From NCBI GenBank assembly GCA_011109175.1, contig RDEW01000096.1, positions 6,125 through 70,124 of the forward strand: a DNA stretch of 64,000 nt, in the 5' to 3' direction. Positions 24,190 through 33,974 of the stretch are shown piece by piece. Both the position numbers and the translations under genes were made by a program. This DNA comes from Dicyema japonicum (taxonomy: Eukaryota > Dicyemida > Rhombozoa > Dicyemidae). Numbering within the stretch: the first letter of the stretch is position 1; every line of letters begins with the position of its first letter. Under the pieces are notes generated by a model, which did no database searches, was not told the origin of the DNA, and saw only the letters and a program-made list of their open reading frames with translations.

Positions 24190-25380
24190 ATTTTTTCACT
24201 GAAAAAGTATTAAAAATATTGTCTTTAATTCTAGACCCTCTGTTATTAACAATATTTTGTGAGTTAAATTTTGGTCAAAGATTTCTGTTCCTTATCATCC
24301 CTTGTATCAGTAGAATAGCATAATGTGATAAATGTCTCAGATGCTATGCAAGGGCTGCTAGAAAAAGGAGCATTTGGTATTCTTTATTCAACAAGGGTTC
24401 CCATGAGTACAAAGTAAAGATAGAATCTTTCCTTTCGCTTGTGCAAATTGGGATTGTGAGATATTAGAAGATCATCGCGTCTGTGACAGTAAACTGAATA
24501 CAATTAATTATTAACTTCTTTCTCGGTGATCCGAGGGTTTTAATTCGACCCATCAACTTTGATTTCTAATTTTATATTTTTGCAGTTTAATTTTGTTCAA
24601 ACTCATAAAGATGGAAAATGAGATAACAGTGAATTAGAATTACGTCACATGATCGCATCAAACAAATTGAGGTTAGATGTGTCACTATTATTACCTTCTC
24701 TTAAAAAATTATCTCTATTACAATTCACAAATGATGATTATTGTCCTGGAACATTCCGAAGTTGTCCCAAACATACATGATTAAGTAAAAATAACTTACA
24801 TCAAATCAGACATATTGAATAAATCTATAAGGAGTTTGTCTCTAAACACAAACATGGAATCAAAATTACTGATGAAAGTCACCAATGTGTACTTGTGCAA
24901 CTGACGTGTGGTAGCATGAAACACATCCTAGATTGGAAAAGGATTCGGAAAGAAACGAGACGACTCACTTGAATATAGAGAAATGGGAATAGGATGAGTG
25001 GGCTTATAGTTTTTGAAAGTCTCTGTCCTTGTAACAAAAGTAAAGAAAGTGACCAAAGCGTTTATTATCGAATCCAATCAGATAACTATTAGAGAATATT
25101 ATTAAGGAAATCAAAAGATAATGTAAACAGAATTTCACGAAAATGTAAATAATAAAACCACCATAACTAATTCTATAAAAAACTATAACTTACGATCTCT
25201 GAATGATTCTGTTGCATGTATTATTGAAATGTACTCAAAAATAGAAAAATTATAATTTTTAAGAAAATAATAAAAACATAAAACAAATTGGTGACTTACA
25301 TATCAAAGTTTTGATTATGGGCAAATCATAAGTTATATTAAGAGTAAGTCTAATAGTAACGAAAAATTTCATTAAGCAAA
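24190..25380. other. Stretch without recognised gene
   Basis: AT-rich. One frame near 24820-24960 (YKEFVSKHKHGIKITDESHQ) looks protein-like but is short and matches nothing I know. Confidence 0.35.
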
Positions 25381-25415
25381 GCATATTAAATCATTGCTAT
25401 GAATAAAATGAGCGT

Positions 25416-25681
25416 TCAGGCGTCATTAGTGGGTGGAGGCATCCAGAAGGAGTCATGAGGGATATTGTAGTAAGTGGCATGTTCAGATCCTGTCGCGTTA
25501 TTCAAAAAGGATTCCCTGTCCATTTCTGGGTGTAATTGGGACAAGGCCATGAACTGGTCTTCTGAATCGAAGAACTTTTTCTGTGCACTTTGTCTCTTCT
25601 TGAAGTATTGATTATCCAGAAGATTTCCAGTAGTAATTCTAAAATTATTTTTATTAATTTATACGTCGGGTTACTGGACAT
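25416..25681 (-). CDS. ENSA: Endosulfine/ARPP-19-like protein, two exons
   Basis: Endosulfines are small disordered proteins that inhibit PP2A-B55 after Greatwall phosphorylates the Ser of the FDSGDY core, allowing mitotic entry. Exons are 25665-25681 and 25416-25638 with a 26-nt GT-AG intron (25639-25664). The product is 79 residues and starts MSSNPT. Residues about 17-37 read YFKKRQSAQKKFFDSEDQFM, which lines up with the family core (L.KRL.KG.KYFDSGDY.M). The Ser (residue 31) is kept, but the invariant Gly-Asp-Tyr reads Glu-Asp-Gln. The C-terminus is short and ends PPPTNDA, without the usual PKA-site region. Assignment rests on this one motif, so it is probable rather than certain. Confidence 0.62.
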
Positions 25682-25849
25682 TTTTTATAAAAAACGAATT
25701 TTGTAGTAAAATATTTTATTAATTTTAAAATTTATAAAAACAAAATTAATTTAATTTCTAATATAACTAAACTCATTTTTTTATATCCTATCTAATAATA
25801 TTTTTATATTTTTACACACAGGTAAATTATAATTTAGCGTAGCGTTGTG

Positions 25850-26480
25850 TAATTCACCAGTTCTGTAAGTATTGGTAACGCCTAGAGGGCACCTAATCTT
25901 CCTCCAAAGAGAACCATTAAACAATTACCTCAGAGAAAACTGTCTCTTCGGCGGCACGCGCTTTCAACCTCATCTATCTGGAAGGAACCTCCAGCTCACC
26001 ATATATTGGAACTGCTCTCTCCTGGAACTATGAACTAAAAAACATGGAGGTCAAAGCACAAAAACGAGATGGAAGCATGTGCTCTCTTCGTTGAATAGAA
26101 ATATATTTACTACTGAAATTTGGAAGTCCAATCGAGACGCTTCATAGAGGATGAAAGATCATTTGAGGTGGATCACAGCCTAAAGGACTTAAATAACCTA
26201 ATAAAATATTATGTGTAAATATTCCATAAAGACCATAAGAAGTCAGGTGTACTAAACCAAAAAGGATATGATTTACTTTACTGAAACGACGTGAGAAATG
26301 AATTGAAAGCCATTAAAACAACCTATTCTAACGGACCGGATAAGATCCCAATGATCCTCTTAAATAATCTTGGGGATAATTGAATTGTGCATTGACGAGA
26401 ATATTGAAACACTTTACCCGCATGTGCAGCAAAAGAAACAAGGTTAGCTGTCATCCTTTTACATGCTCCCCTGTTCCTAG
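25850..26480 (+). mobile_element. LINE fragment (RT N-terminal part)
   Basis: One frame near 26285-26380 reads NDVRNELKAIKTTYSNGPDK and then IPMILLNNLG, the segment that precedes the RT fingers in CR1/RTE-like elements. The rest is degraded. Confidence 0.5.
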
Positions 26481-26514
26481 TCAAGGCTCTCATGTTGTCC
26501 AGGTTGTCGGCATT

Positions 26515-28830
26515 TTATAGATTTCTTTTGATATTGATCAGGTCTTTTTGCAAAACTATTGGCAGTGTTGTTCTAGGTCTTCCACGATAGCGGCCTTCTT
26601 GACTAACATAGTATGTTTCCATAGATATGTTCGGTGGGGATGTTAATTCCATCCTCAGCACGTGTCCGAAGGGCTTCCATCGGGATTCCAGTATTTCTAA
26701 GCTGATAGGTCTAGTGCTGCATCTCTTATAAAAAGCATTTTTCGATATTCTCGTAGGCCAAGTAGTTCCTGTTATTTTTCTCAGCTGACCTCTATGGAAC
26801 GAGTCTAGTTTTTCCATATCCACTGATGAGGTCGCCCAAGTTCCAGCGTTATATAAAAGTACGGGTTTTATGAATGAGTCCCATTAACTTTCCGGGTTTT
26901 TGGTAGAGGTATTCTTCCTTGAGAGACCAATCGAGAACATTAGTGATCATTTTGGCTAGCTCCTTTGGGGCATGTTTTAAAAGTTTTTCTGGAATACTAT
27001 CTGGTCTTGCAAATCTTCCGGTGTTCAGTTTTTTGATTGTTTGAAGAGTTTCCGAAACGGTTATTGGGTGCAATAAAGTGGATTTGTTATGTTTCGATAG
27101 TTTCATTGGGTAACCGGTAAATTCATCGCTGGTAAATTCATCGCTGGTAAATTCATCGCGAGGTAAATTCATCCCAGTTAAATCAAAGAACCACGTGGGC
27201 GGGTTTCTAGATAGAAGAGGTAGAAATTTTGATTTTTTATATTATAGTTAAATTGCGATTTTGGAGATTATTCGGCGATAGGAGTCACGTATCCGTGACG
27301 GTAGGACCTATGAAAACTGAAGAGAGAGGACCTATTTTTTCACCTCTCTTCAGAAGTTGACGTATGCCTGCCATGTATTATTGGCGGGATCAATTTAGTT
27401 GTTACAAGCAGACGTTCTCTTTTGCGTTCCCTCCTTGGATTAATTACCAATGACTGTTTTTGCTAGGCTTACCAAAGATTGTACGCCTGTGGCTTACAAA
27501 TAATAAAATAAGACTATTTAAAAGGCATTGCCTATAATTTAGCATTTTAGAAATTAACACAATGTTTTTGTTAATAATTGTCATAAACTTGTTTTCTAAA
27601 AATTATATTATCATAAATATTCACTTAAAGTTTGACCTTTGTTATTAATCAGTAAGATAATCAATAATTTTTCTATCACTTTAACCAATACACACACGTG
27701 TGGTGCACATCGTTGATTAAAATTTAACACTATTTGGAGAATTGAGGTTTTCAAATTTCTTCTATCTTGGGGATCTGGCCACGTGACTCATATCGTCAAA
27801 TTAATCTCCAAAATTACATTTTAATGATAATATAAAAAATCAAAATTTCGATCTCTTCTTTCAAGAACCCACGTGGTCGCTTGAATTAACCGGCGATGAA
27901 TTTACCAGCGATGAATTTACTTCGCGATGAAATTACCAGCGATGAATTTACCGGCGATGAATTTACCTCGCGATGAATTTACCAGCGATGAATTTACCAA
28001 CGATGAAATTACCGGCGATGAATTTACCTAGAACCGTTTCATTGTGTAGTTAATTTCGCTGTGCCAGTTGAATAGATGATCAAAATGAGAAGCTATCATA
28101 TTAGCTTTGTTAACGTTTCCAATGACAGTACAGCTGAGGTTGTTATGGACAGTGATCTGGGCCAAACTCCTCCCTCCATTAAAGAAGCGAATTGCATTGA
28201 ACATTTTTGGTCCATCTTTATATTTCTTTATTTCGGAAATTTGATTTTCTGCTTCACTTCTGGCTAGGAATTTTTGTATTTGTTTGATCTTTGTTAGGAC
28301 TCTGCCTCTCTGGGTGCGGTGCACTTATATTTTCGGATCGGAGCCTGAGCTCTTTTTGTATTACAGAAAGTCGTCTTATATCCGGACTGATTTGTTTGTG
28401 ACTGGGTTTGGGGGTTGAACCCAAAACACTAGAGGCTGCTTTTTGTACTGGTAGATTATTCATAACGTAGTCTCTCCGTGTCGTATCGTACTGAGGCGAT
28501 ACCTTTGCGTTTTCCATGTATTCCACGAATTCTGTTTTGTATTAGCCGAGCGACAACAGGTTTGTGATTGCTGCTAGTTTAGAGTCTGCAATATGACCTC
28601 GAATTTTGCATGAGTGTCTTCTGATATTGCTTGGAGATAATTTAGTCAATTTGGTTGTATATTCGGATTGTGTTGCCTGATTTGTCTTTTCTGGTGCCAA
28701 CCCAAGTGATCTTGTGTATTGGTGAGTGCTTGAAACAAGTATCACATAAGAGTAGGTTGAAGGCCGTGCAAAATTGTAGTGACTTTCCAGTGAGGTTGCG
28801 ACGATTCCTTCCGTGTGCTCCAATGCACGT
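26515..28830 (-). mobile_element. APE-type LINE, broken, with a nested DNA element
   Basis: From 28823 down: an endonuclease end (ITWVGTRKDKSGNTIR...NQID), a linker with FNGGRSLAQITVHNN (about 28170), then INYTMK. The sequence is interrupted by a foreign element (27109-28035) and resumes as LSKHNKSTLLHPITVSETL, ARPDSIPEKLLKHAP (RT N-terminal part). The RT core is deleted. The tail KLDSFHRGQLRKITG...ESRWKPFGHVLRM...RYRGRPRTTLP occupies 26823-26515. It is the same family as 33975-35087. Confidence 0.8.
27109..28035. mobile_element. MULE-like non-autonomous DNA element with long repetitive terminal inverted repeats
   Basis: The left arm (27109 to about 27290) and right arm (about 27781 to 28035) are inverted copies. 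Each arm starts GGT....GGTAAATTCATC and contains a tandem array of a 15-16 bp unit ggtaaattcatcgcY (4 units left, about 9 right). Inside the arrays the arms remain similar (for example gaaattttgattttttatat and gagtcacgt). The 9 bp gtttcattg occurs directly on both sides (27100-27108 and 28036-28044). Removing the element and one copy of that 9-mer restores the frame of the surrounding LINE. No transposase ORF lies inside. Confidence 0.8.
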
Positions 28831-29098
28831 TTCCCTTGGTTTGGTTTTCCAGCCCAATCCAGTCCCCGGCGACAAGAAGAATGTAAGAAGACGAAAGTAA
28901 GTTGTATACATTCGTGAGTAAAGATAAATGCGTCCAGTTCTTCAATATTTGTTGAGACTCGCGCTCCGTTGTGGCATATACATTTATAATGGAAATGACT
29001 GAGTTGATTTTATATCCGCATTTGATGTTAAATCTAACAGAATTCGAATTTTATTCAAAAAAAGTTGGTTCCTTGAGACTTTTCCTGCCATTTTAGCT

Positions 29099-30197
29099 TT
29101 AACTAATTCTTCGAAACGTGGTTTTTTGTTTGCCAGTACAATTCTGAGATCGTTTTATGGGTTTAGTGTTCTTATTTTTTATATATAGTAGAGATGAAAA
29201 TCCCCATTCACATAGACAAGTTGTTGCAAATGGAACCAGAACCTGCTTTTTTGCAAAGGTCGGAAACCCAACTTGCAAACCGCACCAAAAAACTTCCACA
29301 GAATTTGAGTTGTAAACATTTTCATTGATGCTTGCATTTCAATCAATAAGCTTTCAAAATGAATGTTGATTTCTGTTTTAATAATTTTATCAAAAGTGAG
29401 TTGGATTCAATAGTCATCCAAGGTTGGAAAATTATTGTCTTGAATACGTCGAGTCCACAACAACAGTTTATTCCTGAAGGCACGTAGATTGTCAGAAGCA
29501 TTTATAATACTCATCCCTTTAAAGACTCAACTGGTTAAGATTATTGAAAATGTCACTTAAATATGCCAACAAATAACAAAATTTGGAGATTTAAAACTAT
29601 CAAGTAGTTAGAGTTTTTAATTAAAAATTGCTCGATTTCAAAACTGAGAATAAAAATCTTGTAAAAACACGACCTCTTGACAGCCATCTAACATAGGTAT
29701 GATACAAGTGAACAGTGGTGTCAATACATAATGCTTTGAACAATCTATGATTCAAAGCCCTTCCACGAATAAAATTTACGATTTTGACACACGATTTTAA
29801 GACATCTTTTAACTTAATCGGCAGACTTCAATACGAGGTCGATGAAGGATACAGTGAGTAACTGTTGCACCTGGAACATGTTTTCTCTAAAGGGCTGCAA
29901 ACCCCGACCTGTTTCCCAGCATAACTGGAGCACCGTCCGTGCAAATTGACCATATAATTTCCAAGTTTTTCGAAAAAGTAATTTTTGCAGAGGCTTCCGT
30001 TTCGAGAAGTTTGCAAAAAAGAAACTCTTTTGCAAATGAATTTTCTTGTACAAAACGAACAAAGCCAGTTTGACTGCAATTATCAGCATCAGTATATTCA
30101 TCCAACTAGATTGAAATCTTGATGCAAGAATTCTTATGTTCGAAACAACTTGCATATGTGTACAAGTAATCATGATTTTTAAAATTATTTCTCGCAC
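29099..30197 (-). mobile_element. hAT transposase relic (ZBED5/SCAND3-like)
   Basis: From 30197 down, broken frames read RFVQENSFAKEFLFCKLLET, IWSICTDGAPVMLGNRSGFAAL (about 29960-29890), the central block of ZBED5-like hAT transposases. Near 29230-29180 a frame reads LVPFATTCLCEWGFSSLLYIKNK, the C-terminal dimerisation motif. Three frames overlap in the 5' part, so it is dead. It lies just downstream of the kinesin gene on the same strand. Confidence 0.8.
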
Positions 30198-30314
30198 CCC
30201 TAGAGGAAGCCCTGTCTTAAACCAAAAATATTAATAAATTTCAACTAATAAAGCAAAAATATTAAGGAATTTCATTCGTCGTTCGTTTCACGTAAAGCTA
30301 TAATAATAAATACA

Positions 30315-32124
30315 TCAACCAGCAGCCTCCAAAAAAATATCATTTATTTTGTTTATAAAAACAATGAGAAATGATTTTGCAGCGATTAAAAAGTTTTTGC
30401 TAAATTGGGATAATAGACAGAGTGAGTAAGTTGTTTGAATATATTCGTCATAGTTGATAAGTACATCCATCAAGAGGTCATCGCCAATAGGGGTATATAA
30501 ATTTTCTATTAAAGCAGCCACACGCTGACTCACATATGACTTAATTTTATTAATCATGTTCTCCGTCAATTCTTCAATGTTTTTACTACACACTTTATTC
30601 TCAATATCCGTAGATATAGTTGTAACACTGTGATGCATAAACAGAATATCCACGCAAATCTACAATAATTATAAACTAACCATTTCTATAGACTTTCTGA
30701 GAACGTCCTCATCACATGTGTTAGACAACTCTAATTTACCTTCAAACAAATCACACATCTTTGTGAGTTGTTCTCTAACAAATTTATGTTGGGACTTTCC
30801 AACTTTATATTTATATTCAGTGGTAGTTGTATTTAAATCTAAAAGTCGACAAATCAGTTCGTTTATATCTTTATTTGCTGATGAAATATCATAGTTCAGT
30901 TCACTTAACAACAAGGGGGTAAGTTCTCCAAATATTTTCTTTGTTAATATATTAGCCTTTAGTCTTTGAATGGTATCTTTGTACTCCTACTGTGAGTTTT
31001 AGATTTACTTTTATTATGTTGGTCTGATTTGGTATTGAGTTGGTAGCTACCATAACAGCTTCACATGCATAGGACAGAGTTGATAGAGTCTGTGAAATAC
31101 ACGAATCTGATGGGGATATTGTAGCTATGAATATGGTTTGTGAGGAACCACCCAAGGATTCCTTTAATACCCTCGTCAGTTTGCTCTCCCTTATATAAGT
31201 AAAAGTCCCAACCTGTAAGGTATATGCACATCCCCCTTTGCTAGTGAATTAATGACTTTTCCCAATACCAGTAAACTTTGATTAATCCTCCCTGCAGTTA
31301 AAACATAAATTACCAATATTCTGTCTTTTCATACTACCAGTCCCAAACAAACCCACACAAAATAGTTTACCAATCGTTTTCTTATTAAAATTATTACCTC
31401 TTCTAATCACAGTCACGTTAAATATAGACTGAGACTAAAAAGTAGTGAATCCTCTACAACCTCATTGGCACGTCTGTTGGATATCCCTCGATGCATTAAA
31501 GAGAGGAAATCGCTCTTACTTTTGACATTAAATTCTCTGAGTCCCTTAGTGATGACTTTTCCCTGAGGTTATGAATAATACTGACTTTGTTATCCTCAAA
31601 AAGAGTGACTTTGTTATTATCGGAGAACAAGTCGAATATTTTTTCATTATAAATCTCCATAAATGACACATTAACAGAAAGTAAGTTCTAATAATACACA
31701 ATGCCAACATATCTGTTGTTACTACTCAGTAATAATGACATTGTTCGTGGAATAATGCCAGACAGTTTGGCATCATCGATTATACCTTCCATTGTAAATG
31801 TCTTTCCTGAACCTGTTTGCCCATATCTCAATTATATAGAATGATTATAACGTGAATATCGTACATGAATGACCAGACAGCATTTTATTTATGGCAGGTT
31901 TACCAATTGATGTAAAAATATCCCTCTGACTAGAATTCTCATCAAAGACTCTAGAAAATTTGTATGTCTTCACTGAGGATTTGTGGGAAATTTTAAGCAT
32001 ATTCGTATGTGTTGATACACATATACCCGTTTCGGTTGAATTAAGAGGTCTGAATAGTTAATTATAATTTACGATACCTTATTCTCACAAATGAATCAAT
32101 ATTCTTTTTATTAATATTAGACAT
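30315..32124 (-). CDS. KIF11: Kinesin-5 (Eg5/BimC-type) mitotic motor, ten exons, degenerate switch regions
   Basis: Kinesin-5 slides antiparallel microtubules to separate spindle poles. Exons are 32078-32124, 31852-32049, 31709-31826, 31586-31687, 31458-31562, 31314-31434, 31213-31291, 31009-31189, 30681-30986 and 30315-30659. The nine introns are 28, 25, 21, 23, 23, 22, 23, 22 and 21 nt, all GT-AG. Splicing gives exactly 533 codons plus stop. Motifs are VRIRPLN, TYGQTGSGKT (P-loop, residues 84-91), VSFMEIYNEKIFDL, INQSLLVLGKVINSLA, IPYRESKLTRVLKESLGGSS, ATISPS and TLSTLSYA. A kinesin-5-like neck, KEYKDTIQRLKA, follows. Switch I is NEVSQSIF instead of NxxSSRSHSIF, and switch II is VGLFGTG instead of VDLAGSE. 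The tail is about 200 residues, half the usual size. A 22-nt GT-AG pair at 30298-30319 could extend the end to 30272. The fifth intron could be 26 nt. Confidence 0.85.
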
Positions 32125-32229
32125 AACACAAAAAAGACAATAAGCGCCAATACGTAATTTTGTGTAATAGTTTTTATTTATTTAAATTTAATAGTTTAAA
32201 TTAAATGAATAAATGTAATAGTTTAATTA
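32125..32229. promoter_or_regulatory. Presumed kinesin promoter region
   Basis: The only sequence between the kinesin start and the next LINE is about 100 bp, very AT-rich, with several TTTAAATT-like stretches. No element can be singled out, so the promoter is compact or lies within the LINE. Confidence 0.25.
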
Positions 32230-33800
32230 AAAATTCAACGTGCTTTCGATTCGGTGGCGTTAAAACTCTCTCGAGTTGGTAAAAATGTTGAAAGGATAAA
32301 GGAGAAGAGTCACTTGCGTTACCTGATGGTATGAATATAATTCTTGCCATATCCGAGAGCGTTGTGGCAGCTGACCCAAAAGAATGGGCGAGGCAGGTAG
32401 TCCTGCAGGTACGTAGCAAGCTATCCCGAATGCCCTGGAATGGTTGGCCATACTTGGCTGAGCTCTACAGTAGCAGATTTAGTACTGCTATATCTGTGAG
32501 TGAACTCAAGAAAATGACTGTAGGCAAAGAGGGTACTAGTCTAAAGGGGCGGGGACCAGATGACCACAACCGTCAAAGACAGCACGAGCACTAGAGCTGT
32601 GATACGTTGCAGCTCAAGCATGTTTATGAGATCTTAGCGCGGAATCTCGCTGCAGCGGCAGATGTCCCACTTGAGGACCGTAGATTTACCCGCAAGATTC
32701 CTCATTGTAAGGTTAACGGAGTAGTGTTAACCTGTATCAATAAGGCTGTGGCTTATGCGGTGGAGACTAAACCAGTATGGTCACTGGGTGATATCTCCCT
32801 AGTGCTGTATACAGCACAGATCACCTATGAGTTATTGACGGACATGCCCAGACCACCCAGTAAATGGAGTTAGTTATGGTGGTTTTATTAGCTACAAGAA
32901 ATTTGAGGCTGTAGTGAGACATCTCCCTGATTGGAAAACGACAGGTTTGATAAAGTTTATAATTTCTTTTTAAAAGATGCACTTCATTACACGAGTCTAT
33001 GTGTCGTGTATTACAGAAAAGCATCACTAACCCGGAAACCATTCCTGATCGGGCCTGCACCGGGATAACTTATTTGATCCCAAAGCGGGACAACCCTCAG
33101 TCTGCTGCAGATTATCCACCGATGACCTGCATGCCAACCCTGTATAAACTCATGACCAAATTGGTGGTTAATGAGATCAGGAGCTTTGTAGAAGCAAATG
33201 GGATTCACTCCGAGAATCAGTTGGGTACTGTGCGAAATTGTCAGGGGGCAAAAGGGCAGGCTTTGATCAACAAGTGCCTTTCTGTGTATCACGGAAACTC
33301 ACTTTTGTCTATGTGGGTGGATGTGAAGAATTTAGTTGTTCATTCTTACCTTGTCGAGTGCCTACACAGTCTGTGTATGCCTGTGTGGTTCATCAGCTTT
33401 GTAGTGGCTGTGATGAATTGGTGGAGTATTCATTGAACTATAATAGGCACCGAATAGGCGAGGTAAAACTAAAGAGGGGGATCCTTCAGGGGGATAGTAT
33501 GTCTCCGCTGCTCTTTGTTCTCTGTTTGGAGTCATTGAGTCGCCGCCTCAATGACCGGTTTGAGCGAATACCAGTTCATTGTGAGGGGGTTTGTTTCAGT
33601 ACAAATCACCTTCTTTTTATCGATGACCTAAAGATGTATGCTCGAACAGCCGAGGAGCTCTACTTCATATGGGTCTGTGCCAGGGAATTCTTTGAGAGTA
33701 TAGGACTAGATTTGAATTATTCAAAGTCTGCGACTAACACGCAAGTATGTAGCGAGTTAGTAATAGTCATCTGGCTCATCCGAAGGATGTGACAAATAGA
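32230..33800 (+). mobile_element. R2-like RLE LINE (RT portion, broken)
   Basis: Frames in order carry GMNIILAISESV/PKEWARQV (about 32340), KGRGPDDHNR (about 32545), CINKAVAYAVETKPVWSLG, then RT motifs: LIPKRDNPQSAADYPPMTCM (about 33075), NGIHSENQLG, NSLLSMWVDVK, HSYLVECLHSL, GILQGDSMSPLLFVLCLESL (about 33480) and the active-site region FIDDLKMYA (about 33620). It ends YSKSATN at about 33735. The C-terminal nuclease is missing here but appears at 6146-6540 and 44250-44420. At least three frame breaks. Confidence 0.8.
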
Positions 33801-33974
33801 CGCCATCTTGATTCAAGGATATCCAGACTCAATGGTCTTGTATTACATATTTTGTATTATTATTAAGGCACTTTCACGAAAGCCATAATGTTTATAGCCC
33901 CGCATGTGCAACACTCAAAGAAACAATATTTATAGTTAGTCTTTTCCATCTTCCTCTGTCGAATGCGAGTGATC

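Noticed and set aside
31100-31900. Kinesin as a pseudogene because of many stops
   Set aside because: Every stop or frame change falls in a GT-AG segment of 21-28 nt, and removal gives one exact open frame with ordered family motifs.
7597-32124. Non-standard genetic code (ciliate type)
   Set aside because: TAA, TAG and TGA all act as clean terminators of the conserved genes, and no reassigned codon is needed in their exons.
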